From NCBI GenBank assembly GCA_048594975.1, contig JBMDXQ010000158.1, forward strand, positions 62,001 to 126,000: a stretch of DNA of 64,000 bases. The letters run 5' to 3'. Positions 60,526 to 64,000 of this stretch are shown piece by piece. How positions within the stretch are numbered: position 1 is the first letter of the stretch; each line of letters starts with the position of its first letter. The notes below the pieces were generated by a model. That model was given only the letters and a program-made list of their open reading frames with translations. It was not told where the DNA came from and ran no database searches. Origin of the DNA: JBMDXB01 sp048594975. Lineage in GTDB: Bacteria > Acidobacteriota > Vicinamibacteria > Vicinamibacterales > 2-12-FULL-66-21. The position numbers and the translations under genes were made by a program.

Positions 60526-60597
60526 TGCCAATTGCCGATTGCGGATTGAAGCGATGATTGTGGATGGTCGATTGTATTGCGGGATTGTCGATTGATG
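60523..60597. repeat. Direct short repeats (GATTGC/GATTG) in the queC/queD gap
   Basis: The 69-base gap between the two start codons is made of GATTG-type words (ATTGCC, AATTGCC, GATTGCG, GATTGAAG, GATTGTGG, CGATTGT, GATTGTCGATTGATG). It is one-sided, without a complementary arm. It touches both starts and must contain both promoters and ribosome sites. Confidence 0.7.
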
Positions 60598-60996
60598 TAC
60601 CTGGTGACCAAACGGATCGAGTTCTGCTACGGGCACCGGCTGCTCGACTACGACGGCATCTGCAAGCATCCCCACGGGCACAACGCCGTCGTCGAGGTGG
60701 ACGTGCGCACCGACACGCTCGACGCGCGCAACATGGTCGCGGATTTCGGCGACATCAAGCGGCTGGTGAAGGGGTGGATCGACCGCGACCTGGATCACAA
60801 GATGATCCTGCGGCGTGACGACCCGCTGGTCGCGCCGCTGCAGGCGCTCGGCGAGCCGATGTACCTGCTGGAGAGCAACCCCACCGTCGAACGCATCGCC
60901 CGCCTCGTTTTCGAGCGCTCGCGCGAGCTCGGCCTGGACATCGTCGCCGTCCGCGTCTGGGAGACGCCGTCCTCGGTGGCGACGTATACGGGGTGA
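60595..60996 (+). CDS. queD: 6-carboxytetrahydropterin synthase QueD
   Basis: 133 residues. Zinc ligands H14 (CYGHRLLDY), H27 and H29 (KHPHGHN); the catalytic cysteine of the family is probably C23 in DGICKHP, with C11 nearer the first histidine. NMVADFGDIKRLVKGWIDRDLDHKMIL and SNPTVERIARLVF match the family. It makes carboxytetrahydropterin from dihydroneopterin triphosphate, upstream of QueC's reaction. The divergent arrangement with queC supports a queuosine role; queE is not in the window. Confidence 0.93.
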   Translation: MYLVTKRIEFCYGHRLLDYDGICKHPHGHNAVVEVDVRTDTLDARNMVADFGDIKRLVKGWIDRDLDHKMILRRDDPLVAPLQALGEPMYLLESNPTVERIARLVFERSRELGLDIVAVRVWETPSSVATYTG

Positions 60997-61011
60997 GACG
61001 CATCGGCAGCG

Positions 61012-62508
61012 TCAGCGCTTGAAGGGCAGCTCGTACGACGTGTAGAAGAACACGCCCGTCTGGGTGGTGCCCTGGCTCCACGTGATTGGAATGGCGGCGC
61101 CGACGATCAACTGGTGGTCGCCCAGGTTCCAGCCGCCGCGCGCGCCAGGCGCGAGCGTCGCGGCAGTGTACCGCTCGACGAGGCCTGGGGCGACGAGCTC
61201 GTGCGGCCACTCGATCAGGCCCTCCACCATCAGGTTGAACATCGGGCGATAGCGCCAGATCGCGCTGGCCGACACGGCCGGCGTGAAGAGCGTCACGTCG
61301 TCGACCGGAAGCAGCGTCTCCCAGCGATCGGCGTGCACCCCGGGCACCCAGGTGAAGCCGGCGTTCCAGTGAAAGTACAGATCGCGCTGTTGCCTGCTGA
61401 ACGGCATGTTCACCTGCAGCCCCGGCGACCCGTCGCCGAACCCGTGCACGTCGTTGCCGGTGGGCAGCAACAGGCTGATTCGCGGCGAGAACGCCGGCCT
61501 GCCGTCGCGTCCCGTCCAGAGCTGGTAGCGGTAGTTCAGCAGCACGTCGCCGACACCACTGACGCCGTTGATCGTGCCGAACGGAATCGTGTAGGAGAAC
61601 TGGTGGCTCTGCGAGCCGACCGGCCATTCCTGGGTGAAGGTCGCGTTCCAGTTGCCGCCGATGCGGGCGGCGCCGAAGATGTGCTGGAAGATGCCCGCTT
61701 CCTGGTTGAACGCCTCCTCGACGAAGAATGAGTTGTCCGTGATCTCGAACGGTCGCGCCGACCCGTTGGACGCCGGCGCGGACGGCGCAGTCGCCTGCGC
61801 CGCCGCTGGCGCTGCGGCCAGCAGCCAGATCACCAGCGCGCCTGCCGCCTGGACGAGGACCTTTGACGCCGCGCGCGCGCCAATCGTCACCACGCGCTTG
61901 CCGTGTCCGCGCAGGCGCACGCTGTCGGCCGCCGAATCGCGGTCCTCGACCTCGACGACCTGGCCGGGTCTGAGGTCGTGCCGTTCGGCGAATTTGAGGA
62001 AGTCGCTGTCCTGGTCGCTCACCCGGCTCACGCGCATCGGCGCGCGGAGCGCGCAGGTCAGCAGCGTCTCGTAGGATGGGCTCTTCACCGTGCCTTCAGG
62101 CCCGGGAATCGGATCGCCGTGCGGGTCGACCGCCGGACGGTCGAGCATTTCGTCCATCCGCTCGATGAGGCGGTCGGAGACGGCGTGCTCCAGCAGTTCA
62201 GCCTCGTCGTGCACTTCCGTCCAGCTCATCCCCATCACCTTGACGAGGAACAGCTCCACCAGGCGGTGGCGACGCAGCACCAGCGCCGCCAGCTTTTCGC
62301 CCGCTTTGGTCAACCGCACGCCCGCGTACGGTTCGTAGCGCACGAGCCCTGACTCTGCGAGCGCCTTCACCATGGTCGTCGCCGTTCCCGGGACGACGCT
62401 CAGGGCCGCTGCCAGCTGGCCCATTGGAACCAGCTCATCGCTGTGGGCCGCGCTCTGCGCCTGGAAGATGGCCTTCAGGTAGTTCTCGACGGTGTGAGAC
62501 GGCACCAT
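61012..62508 (-). CDS. DtxR/MntR-type metal repressor fused in frame to an outer-membrane beta-barrel protein
   Basis: One open frame of 498 codons. Residues 1-219 are a complete DtxR-family repressor: winged HTH with TATTMVKALAESGLVRY, metal-binding/dimer helices with H81 (RRHRLVE) and H108 (ELLEHAVS), and a C-terminal FeoA/SH3-like domain ending VVTIGARAASKVLVQ, where such proteins normally end. At once follows a signal-peptide-like stretch (ALVIWLLAAAPAAAQA, about 224-239) and 260 residues of amphipathic strands ending in YELPFKR, typical of MetA/transporter-like outer-membrane barrels. No stop separates the parts, although GTG-GTG at 61893-61888 could start the barrel. Either stop-codon loss, an assembly frameshift or a real fusion. 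The start lacks a Shine-Dalgarno site. Confidence 0.72.
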   Translation of the reverse strand: MVPSHTVENYLKAIFQAQSAAHSDELVPMGQLAAALSVVPGTATTMVKALAESGLVRYEPYAGVRLTKAGEKLAALVLRRHRLVELFLVKVMGMSWTEVHDEAELLEHAVSDRLIERMDEMLDRPAVDPHGDPIPGPEGTVKSPSYETLLTCALRAPMRVSRVSDQDSDFLKFAERHDLRPGQVVEVEDRDSAADSVRLRGHGKRVVTIGARAASKVLVQAAGALVIWLLAAAPAAAQATAPSAPASNGSARPFEITDNSFFVEEAFNQEAGIFQHIFGAARIGGNWNATFTQEWPVGSQSHQFSYTIPFGTINGVSGVGDVLLNYRYQLWTGRDGRPAFSPRISLLLPTGNDVHGFGDGSPGLQVNMPFSRQQRDLYFHWNAGFTWVPGVHADRWETLLPVDDVTLFTPAVSASAIWRYRPMFNLMVEGLIEWPHELVAPGLVERYTAATLAPGARGGWNLGDHQLIVGAAIPITWSQGTTQTGVFFYTSYELPFKR

Positions 62509-62534
62509 TTGACTTGGAAGGATACAATCAGTTA

Positions 62535-62550
62535 TTTTGATTTGTCAAAA
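62535..62550. promoter_or_regulatory. Palindromic operator between the DtxR gene and the multicopper oxidase
   Basis: TTTTGA-TTTG-TCAAAA (62535-62550), six-base arms with a four-base centre, lies in the 63-base divergent gap, 21 bases before the oxidase ATG and 27 bases before the DtxR start. A/T-rich and unlike its surroundings. DtxR/MntR-type sites are of this size; it may let the repressor control both directions. Confidence 0.6.
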
Positions 62551-62571
62551 GGTGGTTGAAGAAAGGTCGAA

Positions 62572-63618
62572 ATGCCGTTCAGCCGTCGATCGTGGCTCCG
62601 CCTGGCTGGCCTCGGGTCCGCCGCCGGTGCCGGCCTGCTCTCCGCCCGGAACCTCGCCGGCCAGGATCGCGGCGGCGCCTACACGGCGATGCACCACGCG
62701 GCCCACGCCATGGGACCGGTCGGCCGCGTGTCCACCGAGACGTTCAGTCCCACGACCTTCCTCCGGTCGTGGAACTTCTCCGACCTGCCGGATGATCGCC
62801 GCCGGCGGTTCTACCGCGAGACGCCCCGCGAAGACGGCTCACTCTTGCGTGAGTACGAGATCGTCGCCGTCGATCGTGAGATCGAGATCGCGCCGGGTGT
62901 GTTCTTTCCGGCGTGGACGTTCAACGGCCAGGTACCCGGGCCGACGTTGCGGGCCACGCACGGGGACCGCGTCCGCGTGACGTTCCTCAACCAGGGGTCG
63001 CACCCGCACACGATCCACTTCCACGGCTGGCATCCGCCGGAGATGGACGGCTCGCTGCCCGAGCACCAGGTCATGCCCGGCGGCCGCTTCGTCTACGAAT
63101 TCGACGCCGAGCCGTTCGGCATGCACCTGTATCACTGTCACGCCGTGCCGTTGAAGCGCCACATCCACAAGGGCCTGTACGGCGTGTTCATCGTCGATCC
63201 GAAGCCGCCCCGGCCGGCCGCCGACGAGCTGGTCATGGTGATGAACGGCTTCGACACGAACTTCGACGCCGACAACGAGGTCTACGCGGTCAATACCGTC
63301 GCGCATCACTTCATGCACGAGCCCATTCGCGTGGAGGTCGGCCGGCTGGTTCGCGTGTACGTCGTGAACCTGACGGAGTTCGACCTGATCAACAGCCTCC
63401 ACCTGCACGGGATGTTCTTCGACGTGTACCGCACCGGGACCGGGCTCAGCGCGGCCGAATCCACCGATACCATCATGCTGTGCCAGGGGGAGCGGGCGAT
63501 CCTGGAGACGCGCTTCCGGTATCCGGGCAAGTTCATGTTCCACGCGCACCAGAGCGAGTTCGCCGAGCTCGGGTGGATGGGCCTGTTCGAGGCCGTGGGG
63601 ACGCGCCGTGATACCTGA
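62572..63618 (+). CDS. Two-domain multicopper oxidase, Tat-exported
   Basis: 348 residues, with GAAAGG as ribosome site. Tat signal SRRSWLRLAG (4-13). Two cupredoxin domains. Copper ligands are in NQGSHPHTIHFHGWHPP (about 141-157), EPFGMHLYHCHAVPLKRHIH (about 182-201), NSLHLHGMFFDVYRT and GKFMFHAHQSEFAELGWMG near the end, giving a type 1 site (C, H, M/L) and type 2/3-like histidines. Shorter than three-domain laccases; similar two-domain enzymes oxidise metals or phenols, or reduce nitrite. The DtxR gene and following transporter suggest Mn or Fe oxidation, an inference. Overlaps the next gene by 11 bases. Confidence 0.88.
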   Translation: MPFSRRSWLRLAGLGSAAGAGLLSARNLAGQDRGGAYTAMHHAAHAMGPVGRVSTETFSPTTFLRSWNFSDLPDDRRRRFYRETPREDGSLLREYEIVAVDREIEIAPGVFFPAWTFNGQVPGPTLRATHGDRVRVTFLNQGSHPHTIHFHGWHPPEMDGSLPEHQVMPGGRFVYEFDAEPFGMHLYHCHAVPLKRHIHKGLYGVFIVDPKPPRPAADELVMVMNGFDTNFDADNEVYAVNTVAHHFMHEPIRVEVGRLVRVYVVNLTEFDLINSLHLHGMFFDVYRTGTGLSAAESTDTIMLCQGERAILETRFRYPGKFMFHAHQSEFAELGWMGLFEAVGTRRDT

Positions 63619-64000
63619 AACCGTCGCTGCCCCGCGGCTCTCCGCGCGAACCTGGCTGATCGCGCTCGTGCCGCTGGCGCTGCTCGCGGCGTTGATCGCG
63701 CTGATCGTCCTGACGGCCCCGTCCGACACGCTTCGCGGCGACGGCGCACCGCCGGTCGAGCGGCTCACGGTTCAGCGGGCGGTCCTGACCCCGGAGGGCA
63801 TCGCCCTGACGGTGATGAACGACGGCCCGGACGCCGTCACCATCGCGCAGGTCACGGTGGACGACGCCTACTGGTCGTTCAGCACCGGGGGCGGTTCGGT
63901 GCTGAGACACCTCGGCCGCACGACCGTCTTTATTCCTTACCCCTGGGTGCAGGGCGAAGCGCACCTGGTGAAGCTCGTGACGTCGACCGGCACCACGTTC
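63608..64000 (+). CDS. Probable metal-transporter N-terminal region (runs off the window)
   Basis: Starts with GTG 63608, overlapping the oxidase stop, and stays open for 131 codons to the edge. One membrane helix (WLIALVPLALLAALIALIVL, about 16-35) is followed by an exported beta domain (VERLTVQRAVLTPEGIALTV, TIAQVTVDDAYWSFS, VFIPYPWVQGEAHLVKLVTS). This N-terminal arrangement is remembered from ZIP-type metal transporters found after multicopper oxidases, but the transporter part lies beyond 64000, so the call is tentative. Confidence 0.5.
   Translation, partial: MIPETVAAPRLSARTWLIALVPLALLAALIALIVLTAPSDTLRGDGAPPVERLTVQRAVLTPEGIALTVMNDGPDAVTIAQVTVDDAYWSFSTGGGSVLRHLGRTTVFIPYPWVQGEAHLVKLVTSTGTTF

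Overview
The window is high-GC bacterial chromosome, best explained as an acidobacterium, probably of the Vicinamibacteria type. This is an inference from family content: several VWFA-related acidobacterial-domain proteins, an Oar-like TonB receptor with a carboxypeptidase-regulatory N-terminus, CRTAC1/UnbV and VCBS-repeat proteins, many Tat-exported sugar enzymes and dense short operons. No rRNA, tRNA, phage, insertion sequence or CRISPR array was seen.

Layout. 1-7.3 kb: end of a metallo-beta-lactamase-fold gene, then a sugar-acid locus. A leftward set (MFS permease, enolase-superfamily dehydratase, APC permease) diverges from a glucarate dehydratase/5-keto-4-deoxyglucarate dehydratase pair. 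7.5-16.7 kb: NarL-type sensor kinase and regulator, a large TonB-dependent receptor with a clear terminator, and two overlapping TPR genes. 16.8-26.5 kb: three VWFA-related proteins plus a frameshifted relic of a fourth, around a divergent VCBS/CRTAC1 pair. 26.5-34.4 kb: secreted glycoside catabolism (GH31, TIM-barrel sugar isomerase-like, DUF1080 3-keto-disaccharide hydrolase, two Gfo/Idh/MocA oxidoreductases, DUF6807). 34.4-38.4 kb: FTR1 iron permease behind a palindromic operator, OsmC protein, HGSNAT-like membrane acyltransferase, and a solitary DGQHR (DndB-like) gene bracketed by hairpins. 38.7-48.6 kb: M20 peptidase, pxpA with an MFS transporter, lipoproteins, S41 protease, a Cys-pair/RG-rich protein, amidase, fabI and a BON lipoprotein. 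48.7-57.7 kb: flavin reductase, HD-GYP+GGDEF protein, subtilase, sigma-54 activator with a membrane partner, a deoxyhypusine-synthase homologue and a PIN-like protein. 57.7-64 kb: nagA, a DUF4097 lipoprotein, divergent queC/queD, and a metal locus in which one reading frame joins a DtxR repressor to an outer-membrane beta-barrel, facing a two-domain multicopper oxidase and a probable metal transporter.

The most unusual signal is not a gene. Many intergenic gaps hold hairpin-like elements whose two arms are built of short words (6-8 bases) repeated in tandem, in opposite orientation on the two sides. The words differ by locus (GGTTCC, GTCAGA, ACGAAG, TGAGCCAT-like, GCTGAAT, AAGTAAGAA-like), but several word families recur at distant loci. 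The elements sit between divergent, convergent and co-directional genes alike and in places run into stop or start codons. A second, smaller family has the form GTAG + stem + CTTCAG-type loop + complementary stem. Its stem sequence varies with pairing kept, and its GTAG or loop supplies stop codons to neighbouring genes.
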